The notes: generated by a model not told the origin, from the letters alone. A stretch of DNA of 64,000 bases from Paucisalibacillus globulus DSM 18846 (GCF_000482485.1 NZ_AXVK01000015.1:1-64000); one strand, 5' to 3'. Positions 33,914-44,079 are shown, numbered from the stretch's first letter. Made by a program: numbers and translations.

Positions 33914-36045
33914 TATTTTTCCTCCTTGTTTGGGTATTGAATTCTAGAATGAAAGATACCTTTTAATGCTTCACAGATAGTTTGATGAACTATCTTTACC
34001 TCTTTTATTGTTAATGGACATTCATCTAACTGACCATCCATCAACCTGTCGTTAACAATACTTGAAACAATTTCTTCTATTTTTTGTTCCGTTGGTTCTT
34101 TTAAGGATCGGACAGCCGCTTCTACAGAGTCACAAATAGATATTACTGCAGCTTCCTTTGTTTGTGGCTTCGGTCCTGGGTAACGGAAGTCTTCCTCTCT
34201 AACCATTTTATTAGTTTCTTTTTCTTTGAAATAAAAATACTTTAATAATGTCGTACCATGATGCTGCATAGCAACATCGATTATTTCTTTTGGCATTTTA
34301 TGTTTTCTTAACAGTTCTGCTCCATCATATGGATGCCTAATGATTATTTCAGCGCTCTGTTCCGGTGAAATAACATCATGTGGATTTTTTATTGATAATT
34401 GGTTTTCAATAAAATAATGTGGTCGCACTGTCTTTCCAATATCATGATAGTAAGCTGCAACCCTAGCTAATAGTCCATTTGCGCCAATTGCATCACAAGC
34501 CGTTTCACTTAAATTAGCAACCATAATAGAATGATGGTATGTTCCAGGCGCTTCAGTCAGAATCTTTTTAAGCAATGGCTGATTCGGACTAGACAATTGT
34601 AGCAATTTGATATCAGACAATATTCCAAGTCCTGTTTCGAAAAATGGAAGCAAGCCAATTGTTAATACTGCTGATAAAAAGGCTGAAGCAACACCAAATC
34701 CCGACAAGATTAAAACGTCAACAATAGAATATTTTTCAAAGGACAAGAATACAAATAATAATATAGTTAAAATATTGACGATAGACATTCCTATGCCTGA
34801 ACGAACAATGGATAATCTATCTTTTACATTAATCAAGAAAATAATGGCAGCAATTTGAGAGAAGAAGAAATATACGATTGCTTCAACGCTTAATGTTCCT
34901 GGAATTTCTCCATTAAAAATGATTCCACCCAAAATGCTAAACAAGATAGATAAAAGAATAGCCAATCGTTCATTGATTAATTGTTTTACTAATAATACAC
35001 CTGTAGCTACTGGCACGATAAAGAAAAATTGATTACCTTGTGTAGTATAAATACTCATAATCTTCATTAAGGAAACAACAATAAAACTGATTAGTAAAAT
35101 AGATGCAATGGTACCTTTATCAAGCCTTTTTTGGTTATCAATTCGGTTCATTTCATAAATAATGACAGAGCTAACTAATAGAATTAATAACCCCAACCCA
35201 ATAACCGGAAAAACATTACGATCTTTGTTAAGTAATCCTACTAATTGGAGTTTTTCATAAATCTCATTAGTAATTGTTTCTCCTTCACGTACAATTATTT
35301 CCCCGCCATTTATTATCACTGGTTCCACATTACTCACTGCCTGTTTTTTGGCCTCTGCAGTTTTGTCGGAGTCATAAAATGAATTTTCAACAATTGCAAA
35401 TGATGTTAATTCGTGAATTGCTTCTATTACATTCTGATCAAGGTTAGAATAGCGTATATTCTCTTGAACCCTCTCTATAGCACTATTTATATTATCTGTT
35501 CTTACACCTCGTTGAAACTCCTCCTGCAAATAGGAGATAAATACTTCCTTTCCTTTATCCCTTTCTTCCTTAGGGACATCGATTAGTCTCAAAAAGACAC
35601 TATCCTCCACTTTTTCAGTGATACTGTTGGACAATAATTCCTTCAGTCTTTGGACTTTTTCACGGTTTGTTAATGGAACCTGTACTACACCATCTTCATC
35701 TTCAACAAGAGATTCAGACTCTAATTTATCAACTGCAGTAAAAATCTCGTTTATGTATCCGGTTTGCTCATCCGCAATATTGGTCGATATATCAAATCTG
35801 TCTTCAACTGCTTGGACTGCTTCTCGAGTTTTCCGCTCTGTCTCTACTTCATTTTCTATTGTAATAGGAGAACGAATTGTTTCCCTTGAAGTTGTAAGTG
35901 GCTCAATATCATAAATCTCTGTATGTACATTATTAAAAGTTAAAATAAAGAAATAAAGCGCTAAGGCTAATACCGGAACTAGGATTCTAACCCATTTTGT
36001 TCGTAGTTTTATTAGATATGCAATTATATCTCTAAACGAAGTCAT
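33913..36045 (-). CDS. pgpH: Cyclic-di-AMP phosphodiesterase PgpH (YqfF)
   Basis: A 710-aa 7TM-HD protein. The N-terminal membrane helix (about residues 18-36) is followed by a large extracellular 7TMR-HDED domain (about 40-270), seven membrane helices (about 280-470) and a cytoplasmic HD domain. Its metal ligands are seen in YHHSIMVANLSE, YYHDIGKT and MQHHGTTLL. It hydrolyses the essential second messenger c-di-AMP. ATG at 36045. It follows phoH after a terminator-like hairpin. Confidence 0.95.
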   Translation of the reverse strand: MTSFRDIIAYLIKLRTKWVRILVPVLALALYFFILTFNNVHTEIYDIEPLTTSRETIRSPITIENEVETERKTREAVQAVEDRFDISTNIADEQTGYINEIFTAVDKLESESLVEDEDGVVQVPLTNREKVQRLKELLSNSITEKVEDSVFLRLIDVPKEERDKGKEVFISYLQEEFQRGVRTDNINSAIERVQENIRYSNLDQNVIEAIHELTSFAIVENSFYDSDKTAEAKKQAVSNVEPVIINGGEIIVREGETITNEIYEKLQLVGLLNKDRNVFPVIGLGLLILLVSSVIIYEMNRIDNQKRLDKGTIASILLISFIVVSLMKIMSIYTTQGNQFFFIVPVATGVLLVKQLINERLAILLSILFSILGGIIFNGEIPGTLSVEAIVYFFFSQIAAIIFLINVKDRLSIVRSGIGMSIVNILTILLFVFLSFEKYSIVDVLILSGFGVASAFLSAVLTIGLLPFFETGLGILSDIKLLQLSSPNQPLLKKILTEAPGTYHHSIMVANLSETACDAIGANGLLARVAAYYHDIGKTVRPHYFIENQLSIKNPHDVISPEQSAEIIIRHPYDGAELLRKHKMPKEIIDVAMQHHGTTLLKYFYFKEKETNKMVREEDFRYPGPKPQTKEAAVISICDSVEAAVRSLKEPTEQKIEEIVSSIVNDRLMDGQLDECPLTIKEVKIVHQTICEALKGIFHSRIQYPNKEEK

Positions 36046-36090
36046 TTTCTCCCCCCTTAGAACGAATTAATATTTTTAGTATAAAGAAAT

Positions 36091-36112
36091 AAGACCCTCC
36101 ATTAGCGGGTCT
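36091..36112 (-). terminator. Terminator-like hairpin between phoH and pgpH
   Basis: AAGACCC and GGGTCTT stem, 7-8-base loop, then TATTTCTTT on the minus strand. It probably reduces, rather than ends, read-through from phoH to pgpH. Confidence 0.6.
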
Positions 36113-36126
36113 TTCTTCGAGTAATA

Positions 36127-37092
36127 TCAGGTCATGTTGCTTTTTTCATACGCATCAATAATCTTCTGCACTAATGGATGCCTTACAACATCTGTTTGGG
36201 TTAGATAAACAAAGGAAATATCCTTTATAGAAGTTAATAGTTTATCTGCAATTTGTAATCCTGATTTAACTCCCTTTGGCAGGTCTATTTGTGTGATATC
36301 CCCAGTTATTACCATCTTAGATCCAAAACCTAGACGTGTTAAGAACATCTTCATTTGCTCAGGTGTTGTATTTTGAGCTTCATCCAATATAACAAAAGCA
36401 TCATCTAATGTTCTTCCGCGCATATAGGCTAATGGAGCAATTTCAATTGTTTCTCTCTCTAATAATCTTAGTGTATGCTCCGCTCCTAGAACATCATTTA
36501 ATCCATCATAAAGTGGTCTTAAATATGGATCCACCTTTTCTTTTAAATCACCAGGTAAAAAACCTAAGCTTTCCCCAGCTTCTACTGCCGGTCTTGTTAA
36601 AATAATTCGTTTTACTTGGCCATTTTTTAGCGCTTGAACCGCCATTACAACGGCAAGATACGTTTTACCGGTACCAGCTGGTCCAATACCAAATACTAAA
36701 TCATTTTTCCTAATAGCAGATACATAACTCTTTTGTCCTAGTGTTTTGATGCGAATTTCTTTTCCTTTAACATTTTTAGCAATAACGTCCTCAAATAAGG
36801 TTTCAAATTGATTGATTTTTTCATCCTTAGCTAGTTCAATGGCATAAACAATATCACGTTCAGTAATTGTAATCCCCTTCCGAACGACATTAAGTAGGGT
36901 TAGTAATACATCTTGTACGATAGCAATATCACTATCTTTTCCAGAAACACTAATTCTTTCTCCACGAGTTACAATGGAGACATTAAGTTTTTCCTCAATG
37001 TGTTTTAGATATCTGTCGTTGTTCCCAAAAAGCTCAAGAGCCTCTTCAGGATTTGTTAATTCAATATCGATAGCATTTAAGTTTTCAGGCAT
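36127..37092 (-). CDS. phoH: PhoH-family ATPase
   Basis: A 321-aa P-loop ATPase of the PhoH/YbeZ family, often linked to YbeY and rRNA processing. An N-terminal KH-like part is followed by the ATPase core with Walker A GPAGTGKTYLA (about residue 133), Walker B VILDEAQN and the sensor region TGDITQIDLP. ATG at 37092 has AAGGAG 7 bases upstream. The stop of yqfD lies two bases before it. The yqfC-yqfD-phoH-pgpH-ybeY order is conserved in Bacilli. Confidence 0.94.
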   Translation of the reverse strand: MPENLNAIDIELTNPEEALELFGNNDRYLKHIEEKLNVSIVTRGERISVSGKDSDIAIVQDVLLTLLNVVRKGITITERDIVYAIELAKDEKINQFETLFEDVIAKNVKGKEIRIKTLGQKSYVSAIRKNDLVFGIGPAGTGKTYLAVVMAVQALKNGQVKRIILTRPAVEAGESLGFLPGDLKEKVDPYLRPLYDGLNDVLGAEHTLRLLERETIEIAPLAYMRGRTLDDAFVILDEAQNTTPEQMKMFLTRLGFGSKMVITGDITQIDLPKGVKSGLQIADKLLTSIKDISFVYLTQTDVVRHPLVQKIIDAYEKSNMT

Positions 37093-37094
37093 AT

Positions 37095-38321
37095 TCAATC
37101 TCCTTGAGTTATAGGCTGTGCTTTAGCAATATTTTCTTCTACTGTCATATATAAGTATAATTTAACTTTACCATTCTCTAGAGATTCATGCAAAACTTTT
37201 TCTGAGGTAATTTTAGCATCAGGACCAAGCTGTAATTGAAGTTCTTCCTTAGCTTGTTTAATACCTGCTTGTACTGCTTCTTCTTGTGTTCGCTCTAATT
37301 TTTGAATCTGTTTTTCACTCAATGTTGACTCAATAATATTAATTGGCAAATTCCACCTAATGAATTTGATTGGCGTTTCTGTACTATCACGATGAACTTC
37401 TTCAAAATCAGGTGATCCAAATCCCCAAATCGGGAATTTAAAATTATTTATTCCTAGGTAGAATTTTTTTTCTTGTTGTCCTGTTAAAAGCTCATAATTT
37501 TGTTTTAGCGGAATAGTAACATCTGCTTCATACCACGTACTTGCAATAATTTCCCCTTCTGCTGGTACGAGAACTTTTTTATCTTCCTTCTCCTTGTCTT
37601 CCCCATCTTCACTTTTCGGTTGATCACTTAAGGTTCCAGAAACTAGAATTTCGCCTGGTTCAACATATTCATTTATTTCAACTTGTGGAACGCCCTTGGA
37701 GACGTACATCCGTTTGATAACACCTTTTTTACTCGCTACAAGATTTCGTGGTCCTTCCACTTTATCCTCTTTCACCACTATCTTTTCTACGCCTTCAAGC
37801 TGGTAGGTTGTCCCTTTTTGACGCACACCAACCCAGAGTAATTCCGGAATATCATCAGTAAGTCTTTGCTGAATCTTTGCTGGTGGATCTATCATAAAAA
37901 TCCATGCACCCGCGTGGATCCCATATGTATTTAATTGTTTGTTTATTTTTTCTTCAATTTCTTTCGGGAGTTCCCCTGTGATTTCAACCTTCCAAATAAT
38001 ATTCGACATAAAAAGTATCAATAAAATACTCATAATAAAGGAAAAGATAAACTCTTTTTTTCGGAAAAAGCGTCTAAATATGAATGGGTAACCTCGTCGC
38101 TGTTCAAAAGTAATTTTATAATTTCGTTCCCTTCTTAGTCTTCTAATTTCCGATATATCCGATAATTTAACATTACCGCTACAAGAAGACCTCCCTTCCC
38201 TTCTTACATTCCAAACCGTTACTCCACTATTCACACATTCTTGGAAAAACATCTCCGGCATTCGACCTGTTACAATTATTCTTACATACCCCTTTATAAA
38301 AGATCCCTGTATCTGTTTCAT
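37095..38321 (-). CDS. yqfD: Stage IV sporulation-type protein YqfD
   Basis: A 408-aa member of the YqfD/SpoIV family. The basic N-terminal cytoplasmic part (CSGNVKLSDI, then RRLRRERNYKI) precedes one membrane helix (about residues 92-110, FIMSILLILFMSNIIWKVEI). A large extracytoplasmic domain follows, including GIHAGAWIF and ELLWVGVRQKGTTYQLEGVEK. In B. subtilis yqfC-yqfD are expressed in the mother cell under sigma-E and contribute to sporulation. The exact function is unknown. ATG at 38321. Confidence 0.93.
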   Translation of the reverse strand: MKQIQGSFIKGYVRIIVTGRMPEMFFQECVNSGVTVWNVRREGRSSCSGNVKLSDISEIRRLRRERNYKITFEQRRGYPFIFRRFFRKKEFIFSFIMSILLILFMSNIIWKVEITGELPKEIEEKINKQLNTYGIHAGAWIFMIDPPAKIQQRLTDDIPELLWVGVRQKGTTYQLEGVEKIVVKEDKVEGPRNLVASKKGVIKRMYVSKGVPQVEINEYVEPGEILVSGTLSDQPKSEDGEDKEKEDKKVLVPAEGEIIASTWYEADVTIPLKQNYELLTGQQEKKFYLGINNFKFPIWGFGSPDFEEVHRDSTETPIKFIRWNLPINIIESTLSEKQIQKLERTQEEAVQAGIKQAKEELQLQLGPDAKITSEKVLHESLENGKVKLYLYMTVEENIAKAQPITQGD

Positions 38322-38344
38322 CTCATCCTCCTGGTAAACATCAT

Positions 38345-38626
38345 TTATCCTGGAATAAATTTGACGTCAGTTATTTTTCCTTCCAGCAATATTTCTTCTG
38401 GTAACATCATTTTTAATACAAATGATGACCCTTTTATTTGAATGTATCCTTTTGTTGTTTTTAGTCTTAATTCCTCATCCGTAAAAACAGCAAGTCCTTT
38501 ATGATTTTCAATATATACATGTAGTTGACCAATGATAGTTATCCTCGGTAATTCCATTACAACATCAGAAGGCAATGCAAGATACTTTACTAGCCATGGT
38601 CGTATTCGTTGTTGAATTTTCTTCAC
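38345..38626 (-). CDS. yqfC: Sporulation protein YqfC
   Basis: A 93-aa protein of the YabP/YqfC family. The conserved parts are RITIIGQLHVYIENHKGL and LRLKTTKGYIQIKGSSF. YabP-type proteins act in spore coat or cortex assembly in the mother cell. The start is GTG at 38626 with GAGGGGG upstream. It forms a unit with yqfD, 23 bases downstream. A terminator of the preceding gene lies at 38684-38719. Confidence 0.93.
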   Translation of the reverse strand: MKKIQQRIRPWLVKYLALPSDVVMELPRITIIGQLHVYIENHKGLAVFTDEELRLKTTKGYIQIKGSSFVLKMMLPEEILLEGKITDVKFIPG

Positions 38627-38683
38627 TAGTGAAAGCCCCCTCTCACATACATATTTATGAGAATATGAAACAGATAAGAACTA

Positions 38684-38719
38684 AAAAACCCAAAAGCATC
38701 TACCGATACTTTTGGGTTT
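38684..38719 (-). terminator. Terminator of the YqfB-position gene
   Basis: AAACCCAAAAGCATC and GATACTTTTGGGTTT form a long stem with T runs, 7 bases after the stop at 38726. Confidence 0.85.
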
Positions 38720-38725
38720 TATCAA

Positions 38726-39301
38726 TTACTTATAGTGGATTTTTCTTCTTCTCTCTGCTGTCACACTTTGATAAGGTTTCCTTGCTCTTGGACTTCCAAG
38801 AACTTCCGACATAATAATGCCATTAACTAAACCTTTGTAATTTAAGCCTGACTTTACATCCTTTTTAAATCTTTCTTTATTTGCATTCTGATTTTTTAAA
38901 GAATGATGCCTAATAGCATCCTGAATAGCTGGACCAATTGACAAATCCTGCTCCTTTAAGGAAACTATTGAGTCACTGGTTCTTGTATTCATCTGTTCTT
39001 TTAATCTCTCCACTTGCTGCTTTTGCTGTTCTTCCAGATAAACATTAGATGGAGTTGATGAATAAACGGTTTGTTTAGGGTCATGATGTTTTGGATCTTT
39101 CCCCTTTTGAATCTCCGTTTCGGATGTTCGATAAACAGTCCGTCTTGGATTATTCTGTTCTTGTGAAGGGGTTGTAGCAGGTCTTGGTACATTTGGTCGA
39201 TTAGGTTTTTTTTGTTCTTCTTCCTGAGCACCGCCCATTGCTCGAATAATTCCATACACGATAAAAGCGATTAGAGGTAAGAATTGCATTAAACCTTCCA
39301 T
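38726..39301 (-). CDS. Membrane-anchored protein in the YqfB position
   Basis: A 191-aa protein. A single N-terminal membrane helix (about residues 5-22, MQFLPLIAFIVYGIIRAMGG) is followed by a long charged, proline- and glutamine-rich region (about 25-120). A basic C-terminal part contains GLVNGIIMSEVLGSPRARKP, which looks like the conserved module. It lies between floA and yqfC, where B. subtilis has yqfB. I do not recall the YqfB sequence well enough to call it an orthologue. With its anchor and neighbours it may take part in FloA/NfeD membrane domains; this is inference. Confidence 0.72.
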   Translation of the reverse strand: MEGLMQFLPLIAFIVYGIIRAMGGAQEEEQKKPNRPNVPRPATTPSQEQNNPRRTVYRTSETEIQKGKDPKHHDPKQTVYSSTPSNVYLEEQQKQQVERLKEQMNTRTSDSIVSLKEQDLSIGPAIQDAIRHHSLKNQNANKERFKKDVKSGLNYKGLVNGIIMSEVLGSPRARKPYQSVTAERRRKIHYK

Positions 39302-39337
39302 TTACATCCCCCTTTCTTAATATTGTAACTACCGGTG

Positions 39338-40327
39338 TTACTTGTCATCATCATTATTTTCTTTAGAAAGTTTACCAATAGAGTCACGCATATCCGTGTC
39401 AGCATTGATGTTTTCATAGTTTAAATAATCCATGACACCTAATTTTCCAGTACGTAAAGCTTCTGCAAGTGCAAGAGGAACATCTGCTTCAGCCTCCACA
39501 ACTTTCGCACGCATTTCTTGTACACGAGCAACCATTTCTTGTTCTTGTGCAACAGCCATTGCACGGCGTTCTTCCGCTTTTGCTTGTGCAATCTTTTTAT
39601 CTGCCTCAGCCTGATCGGTTTGTAACATTGCACCAATATTCTTACCAATATCAACATCAGCAATATCTATCGATAAAATTTCAAATGCTGTTCCAGCATC
39701 TAGTCCTTTAGAAAGGACCGTGTGTGAAATAGAATCTGGATTTTCTAGAACTTTTGCATGTGTTTCGGAACTACCAATTGTACTTACAACACCTTCACCA
39801 ACACGGGCGATGATCGTTTCTTCACCTGCACCCCCAACTAATCGGTCAATGTTTGCACGAACAGTGATTCTTGCTTTTGCTTTAACTTCGATACCATCCA
39901 TCGCAATACCTGAAATGAATGGTGTTTCAATTACCTCTGGGTTAACACTCATTTGTACAGCTTCAAGTACATCACGACCAGCAAGGTCAATAGCAGCAGC
40001 ACGTTCAAATGATAATTCAATATTCGCACGGTGTGCAGCAATTAATGCATTTACCACACGATCCACGTTACCACCAGCTAAATAATGACTCTCAAGCTGG
40101 TTTGTTGTTACATCTAGTCCTGCTTTATGTGATTTAATTAATGGATTAATAACACGACTCGGTACAACTCGACGTAATCTCATACCAATTAATTGTAAAA
40201 TTCCTACTCGTACCCCTGCAGCTAGGGCACTTATCCATAGTGTTACTGGAATGAATGTAAATAAGATTGCTACTGCAATCAAGATTACCGCGATTAGTAT
40301 CACCGGCATAATAATATTTGGATCCAT
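39338..40327 (-). CDS. floA: Flotillin-like protein FloA (YqfA)
   Basis: A 329-aa SPFH-family scaffold that organises functional membrane microdomains. A hydrophobic hairpin-like N terminus (about residues 5-45) precedes the SPFH domain, with [19 protein letters not shown] and the [21 protein letters not shown] strand. A long Ala/Glu coiled coil follows ([18 protein letters not shown]...). ATG at 40327 follows AGGAGG. It is 45 bases downstream of the NfeD gene. The two proteins work together. Confidence 0.96.
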   Translation of the reverse strand: MDPNIIMPVILIAVILIAVAILFTFIPVTLWISALAAGVRVGILQLIGMRLRRVVPSRVINPLIKSHKAGLDVTTNQLESHYLAGGNVDRVVNALIAAHRANIELSFERAAAIDLAGRDVLEAVQMSVNPEVIETPFISGIAMDGIEVKAKARITVRANIDRLVGGAGEETIIARVGEGVVSTIGSSETHAKVLENPDSISHTVLSKGLDAGTAFEILSIDIADVDIGKNIGAMLQTDQAEADKKIAQAKAEERRAMAVAQEQEMVARVQEMRAKVVEAEADVPLALAEALRTGKLGVMDYLNYENINADTDMRDSIGKLSKENNDDDK

Positions 40328-40372
40328 AAAATTTCCTCCTAAAGTTGTTTTATATTATAGGTAATTATAACC

Positions 40373-41713
40373 TTATAATCCTCTTACAATAACGCGAACC
40401 CCTTCAACCTTTACAACTTTGATCGGGGTATTTTTTTGGATAAAACTACCTTCTGTTACAACATCGACACGTTCGTTATCAATAACAGCTACACCAGATG
40501 GCCTTAATGCTGTAGCAGCAATACCTTCCATACCAATTAAATCCAAACGATTTTGATTGGATACATAGCCTAGTTCTGTAGTAGTTCGATCTTTTAGTAT
40601 AACATGACGGAAAACACCCTTATCTAGTCCAATCCTTTTAAATAATATAACGGAAGCAATGACAGCAACTAGAAAAGCAATGGCAACACTGGTCATCATG
40701 TGACCAATATTCGCGCCAGACATAAACAACGATCCTATAATCGCTCCTATCCCTAGTATACCTAATATACCACCGGGCACAAAAAACTCTGCGATAAGTA
40801 AGGCAATACCAAGAATCAGAATAATAATGGCTTCCATCCCAGCAAGACCAGCAACGAAATGTCCATAAAAGAATAATGCTAAGGAAAGTAGTCCAACACT
40901 ACCAGGTACGCCGAATCCAGGAGAGTAAAGCTCTAGAATCAATCCTAGACTTGCTAAAGACAGTAAAATAGGTACTACAATTGGATTAGTTATAAATCTA
41001 GCAATATTTTCTGCAAGGGTAGGCTCAGATTGAATAATGGTGGCATTTGATAGTCCTAGTTCATACAATAACTCAGTACGATCCTGGACAATCCCTTCTG
41101 CATAACCAACATCTAATGCCTCTTGGGGGGTTAATGTTAAAAATTCTCCCGTTGGCGCATCAAATTCAGGCAAATCAATACTTGCATCTGCCATCGCTGC
41201 AGCGTATAGTGGATCCCTTCCACCTGCTTCAGCAGCACTTGTCATTGTTTTCAACCATGCTGATTGCGCTTTTTTATCCGCAGCTGTTCCATCCGAATTA
41301 ATTACGCCACTTGCTCCAATTCGAGCTCTAGGCGCCATATAAATAGTGTCCGTATGAAGGGCAATATATGAACCCGCTGAGAAGGCTTCACTTACGACAA
41401 AAGAAGTGGAAGGTATGGATAGGTTAGCAATTAAGGTTCCAATATTATTTGCAGCTTCTACACTTCCACCAGGAGTATCAATCTCAAATATGATATGATC
41501 TGCCCCTTTTTCAATTGCTTCACTTGTGGTTCTAGATAAAAAAGCTTCTAATCCCCGTTCAATGTCATTTTTTATAGGAATAACATAGATTAATTTTCCT
41601 CCACCCTGCGTGTCAGTGTCAGCATGAATAGTTTTGCCAAAAGCCGGTGCTAACAAAGATATAATAATGACAATATAAATAGAAAAATATAATGCCAAAC
41701 GCTTTCTCGGCAA
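40373..41713 (-). CDS. yqeZ: NfeD-family membrane protease (YqeZ)
   Basis: A 446-aa long-form NfeD protein. A signal peptide (about residues 1-30) is followed by a ClpP-class serine protease domain with EIDTPGGSVEAA and the nucleophile region VSEAFSAGSYIAL. A membrane domain of four or five helices (about 240-350) follows, then a C-terminal OB fold (LRPSGVAVI...VEGVRVIV). It is the standard partner of the SPFH protein FloA encoded downstream. The start is TTG at 41713, with AAGGAGG upstream. Confidence 0.93.
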   Translation of the reverse strand: MPRKRLALYFSIYIVIIISLLAPAFGKTIHADTDTQGGGKLIYVIPIKNDIERGLEAFLSRTTSEAIEKGADHIIFEIDTPGGSVEAANNIGTLIANLSIPSTSFVVSEAFSAGSYIALHTDTIYMAPRARIGASGVINSDGTAADKKAQSAWLKTMTSAAEAGGRDPLYAAAMADASIDLPEFDAPTGEFLTLTPQEALDVGYAEGIVQDRTELLYELGLSNATIIQSEPTLAENIARFITNPIVVPILLSLASLGLILELYSPGFGVPGSVGLLSLALFFYGHFVAGLAGMEAIIILILGIALLIAEFFVPGGILGILGIGAIIGSLFMSGANIGHMMTSVAIAFLVAVIASVILFKRIGLDKGVFRHVILKDRTTTELGYVSNQNRLDLIGMEGIAATALRPSGVAVIDNERVDVVTEGSFIQKNTPIKVVKVEGVRVIVRGL

Positions 41714-41886
41714 CTATTACACCTCCTTCTATGCACAGTTATTTATACGTTTATAATGGAATAAAGTTTCAAAAATATTTCATATGTATAACATGATTAA
41801 CATAAATACTATCACAGATTCTAATAGAGAAGGTAGAAAAATGATATCTTCTTATGAATAAGAATCGTAAAATAAGATAAAGATAA

Positions 41887-41916
41887 AAAACCCTTGCTAT
41901 TTTGCAAGGGTTTTTC
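41887..41916 (-). terminator. Terminator of rpsU-yqeY
   Basis: AAAAACCCTTGC and GCAAGGGTTTTT form a strong hairpin with a T run, 10 bases after the yqeY stop. Confidence 0.9.
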
Positions 41917-41925
41917 AGGGCAAAC

Positions 41926-42372
41926 TTAATTCAAATGTTCTTGAACTAATTTATTAATTTTAGAGCCGTCAGCTTTTCCTTTAACTTTAGGCATTACTGC
42001 ACTCATAACTTTACCCATATCTTTTTTTGAAGATGCGCCAGTTTCTTGAATCGCTTCTTGAACTATTGCTGAAAGTTCCTCATCAGAAAGCTGTTCAGGC
42101 ATATATTCTTGAATTATTTTGATTTCCATTTCAAGTTTTTCAACAAGATCTTCGCGTCCAGCTGATTTAAATTCTTGGAGGGAATCTTTTCTTTGTTTTA
42201 ATTCTCTTGATAAAATAGTCAAATCTTCGTCTTCAGATAATTCACTTTTACCAAGTTTTATCGATTCATTTTGTAATGAAGCTTTTACCATTCGAATAAC
42301 GCTAAGTCTTTCTTTATCCTTATTCTTCATTGCTTGCTTCATATCGTCGTTCAACTGTGTCATTAATGACAT
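41926..42372 (-). CDS. yqeY: GatB/YqeY-domain protein YqeY
   Basis: A 148-aa helical protein homologous to the C-terminal tail domain of GatB, the subunit of the Asp/Glu-tRNA amidotransferase. [19 protein letters not shown] and the end [21 protein letters not shown] are the hallmarks. It may bind tRNA, but its role is not known. ATG at 42372. It follows rpsU by 15 bases and shares its operon and terminator. Confidence 0.94.
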   Translation of the reverse strand: MSLMTQLNDDMKQAMKNKDKERLSVIRMVKASLQNESIKLGKSELSEDEDLTILSRELKQRKDSLQEFKSAGREDLVEKLEMEIKIIQEYMPEQLSDEELSAIVQEAIQETGASSKKDMGKVMSAVMPKVKGKADGSKINKLVQEHLN

Positions 42373-42387
42373 CTTCCAGCACCTACT

Positions 42388-42564
42388 TTAGAATTTACGC
42401 TTTCTAGCAGCCTCAGATTTCTTTTTGCGCTTAACACTTGGTTTTTCATAGTGTTCACGCTTACGATATTCTTGTAGTGTCCCACTTTTTGCTACACTAC
42501 GTTTAAAGCGACGAAGAGCATCCTCAAGAGACTCGTTTTTACGAACGCGAGTTGTATTTGACAT
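42388..42564 (-). CDS. rpsU: 30S ribosomal protein S21
   Basis: A 58-aa, very basic protein (starts [19 protein letters not shown], ends SEAARKRKF), complete S21. It helps the 30S subunit in translation initiation. GGGAGGGAAA lies upstream of the ATG at 42564. The longer frame to 42711 is not coding. It is first gene of the rpsU-yqeY operon. Confidence 0.96.
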   Translation of the reverse strand: MSNTTRVRKNESLEDALRRFKRSVAKSGTLQEYRKREHYEKPSVKRKKKSEAARKRKF

Positions 42565-42821
42565 GCTAATTTCCCTCCCTCCGAAGCAAAAAAACAGATT
42601 AATAAGGCAATCGATATATATCATGCCTTTTGTAATTATAATATATTGCTTTGTAATGGTCAACTGATTATTTTTCTTTATTATATTGCTATGTCTGTAG
42701 CGTGAGCACACAGCTTAGCAGTTAATAAATATTGATCCATTATTTATATGACTATAAACAATAAAAACACATTTTACAATAGCTGTTTTCTGGAAATCTG
42801 TTTTTAATTACACAAATTGTA

Positions 42822-43268
42822 TAGACTGTGCAGTAACTAACTAATAATTTTTGGCAGCGCATCATACCCGCTCCGGAAATACACTTCGCGCATCCTAAGG
42901 CGGCTGGTGATCCTCCTCGTGCTATCGCACTGCGGGGTCTCATCTATGCCTATTCTCCCACAGGAGTCTCCGTGTATTTCCGGAGCTCGTTTAGCTTGAA
43001 TTTTATTAAAATTAATTTTTAATAAAAATGTGTGATAAAACAATTTTTATTTTGAAAGCCAATACTAGCGCAGGGAGAATACGTAGACTCCTCGAAAATA
43101 AAAACCGATTTTCTTCGTGCGATGTTATGCTGCCGAAGTCTTCCTTGGGACTGCGATTACTCGCCCCACCGAAAACATTTGTCCTGCGGGAATAGCACGT
43201 GTCCGAAGACCCCGGAGCGGTGTCTTAGCACTACATTAACCTTTTAATTAAAGTTACCGCACAGTTTC
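42822..43268. repeat. MITE-like repeat B, second copy with GC-rich core
   Basis: The left end AGACTGTGCAGTAAC and right end GTTACCGCACAGTTTCC form inverted termini. Inside are CTCCGGAAATACACTTCGC paired with GTGTATTTCCGGAG (42872-42982), then a second module (43060-43225) nearly the same as in copy 32666-33056 (ACTCCTCGAAAATAAAAA..., AGCACGTGTCCGAAGACCCC). It lies between rpsU and deoC. Confidence 0.8.
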
Positions 43269-43298
43269 CTTCGATTCCTAAATAGTCATTACTATAAA

Positions 43299-43970
43299 TT
43301 AATAATCAGATGTTCCCTGAAGGCCGTTGACAATGGCTACTCCGGAACTTGCACCGACTCTTGTTGCTCCTGCTTCGATTACTGCTTTTGTTTGCTCTAA
43401 GTCACGTACTCCTCCAGAAGCTTTTACTCCAAGGTCCGGTCCTACAGTTTTACGCATTAATGCTATGTCTTCTACTGTTGCTCCACCACCAGAGAATCCA
43501 GTTGATGTTTTAACGAAGTCTGCCCCTGCTTCTTTTGCTAAAAGGCAAGCTTTTACCTTTTCATCTTCTGTCAGTAATGACGTCTCAATGATTACTTTTG
43601 TTAATGCTTGTCCCTTTGCAGCTTCTACAACAGCTTGAATATCTTGTTTAACAAATTCATCGTTACCAGATTTCAGCTCACCAATGTTAATAACCATATC
43701 AACTTCAGTAGCCCCATCTGAAATAGCTTGTTTTGTTTCAAATACTTTCGATGCTGTAGAGGTAGCTCCTAATGGAAAACCAATTACTGTACATACTTTT
43801 ACGCTTGTTCCTTTTAGATGCTCATAGCATAATGGTACCCAATGTGGATTTACACAAACTGATGCAAATTCGTATTCTTTTGCTTCCTCAACAATCTTTA
43901 AAATACCTTCTTTTGTTGCATCAGGCTTAAGTAATGTATGATCAATATATTTTGCAATATCCTTTACCAA
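43299..43970 (-). CDS. deoC: Deoxyribose-phosphate aldolase
   Basis: A 223-aa class I aldolase that splits 2-deoxyribose-5-phosphate into glyceraldehyde-3-phosphate and acetaldehyde. The Schiff-base lysine lies in FVKTSTGFS, and the phosphate-binding region is [11 protein letters not shown] and [14 protein letters not shown]. The start is TTG at 43970 (GAGG about 11 bases upstream). Its nucleoside-catabolism partners are not nearby. In B. subtilis deoC is in the dra-nupC-pdp operon elsewhere, so its place between mtaB and rpsU is different. Confidence 0.94.
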   Translation of the reverse strand: MVKDIAKYIDHTLLKPDATKEGILKIVEEAKEYEFASVCVNPHWVPLCYEHLKGTSVKVCTVIGFPLGATSTASKVFETKQAISDGATEVDMVINIGELKSGNDEFVKQDIQAVVEAAKGQALTKVIIETSLLTEDEKVKACLLAKEAGADFVKTSTGFSGGGATVEDIALMRKTVGPDLGVKASGGVRDLEQTKAVIEAGATRVGASSGVAIVNGLQGTSDY

Positions 43971-44050
43971 TTAAAACACATCCTCTTATTATGTTGTACG
44001 TACCTCTTGTAGCATACCACTTTCTTTTCTAAAATGCTAATCTATAATAG

Positions 44051-44079
44051 CGAATGCCCAGTCCTTTGACTAGGCATTC
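44051..44079 (-). terminator. Weak terminator at the end of mtaB
   Basis: GAATGCCTAGTC and GACTGGGCATTC pair on the minus strand and overlap the mtaB stop region. No T run follows, so termination may be incomplete. Confidence 0.4.

Noticed and set aside
42752-43043. Short minus-strand ORFs in the second GC-rich repeat
   Set aside because: Repeat sequence read by chance; no ribosome site.
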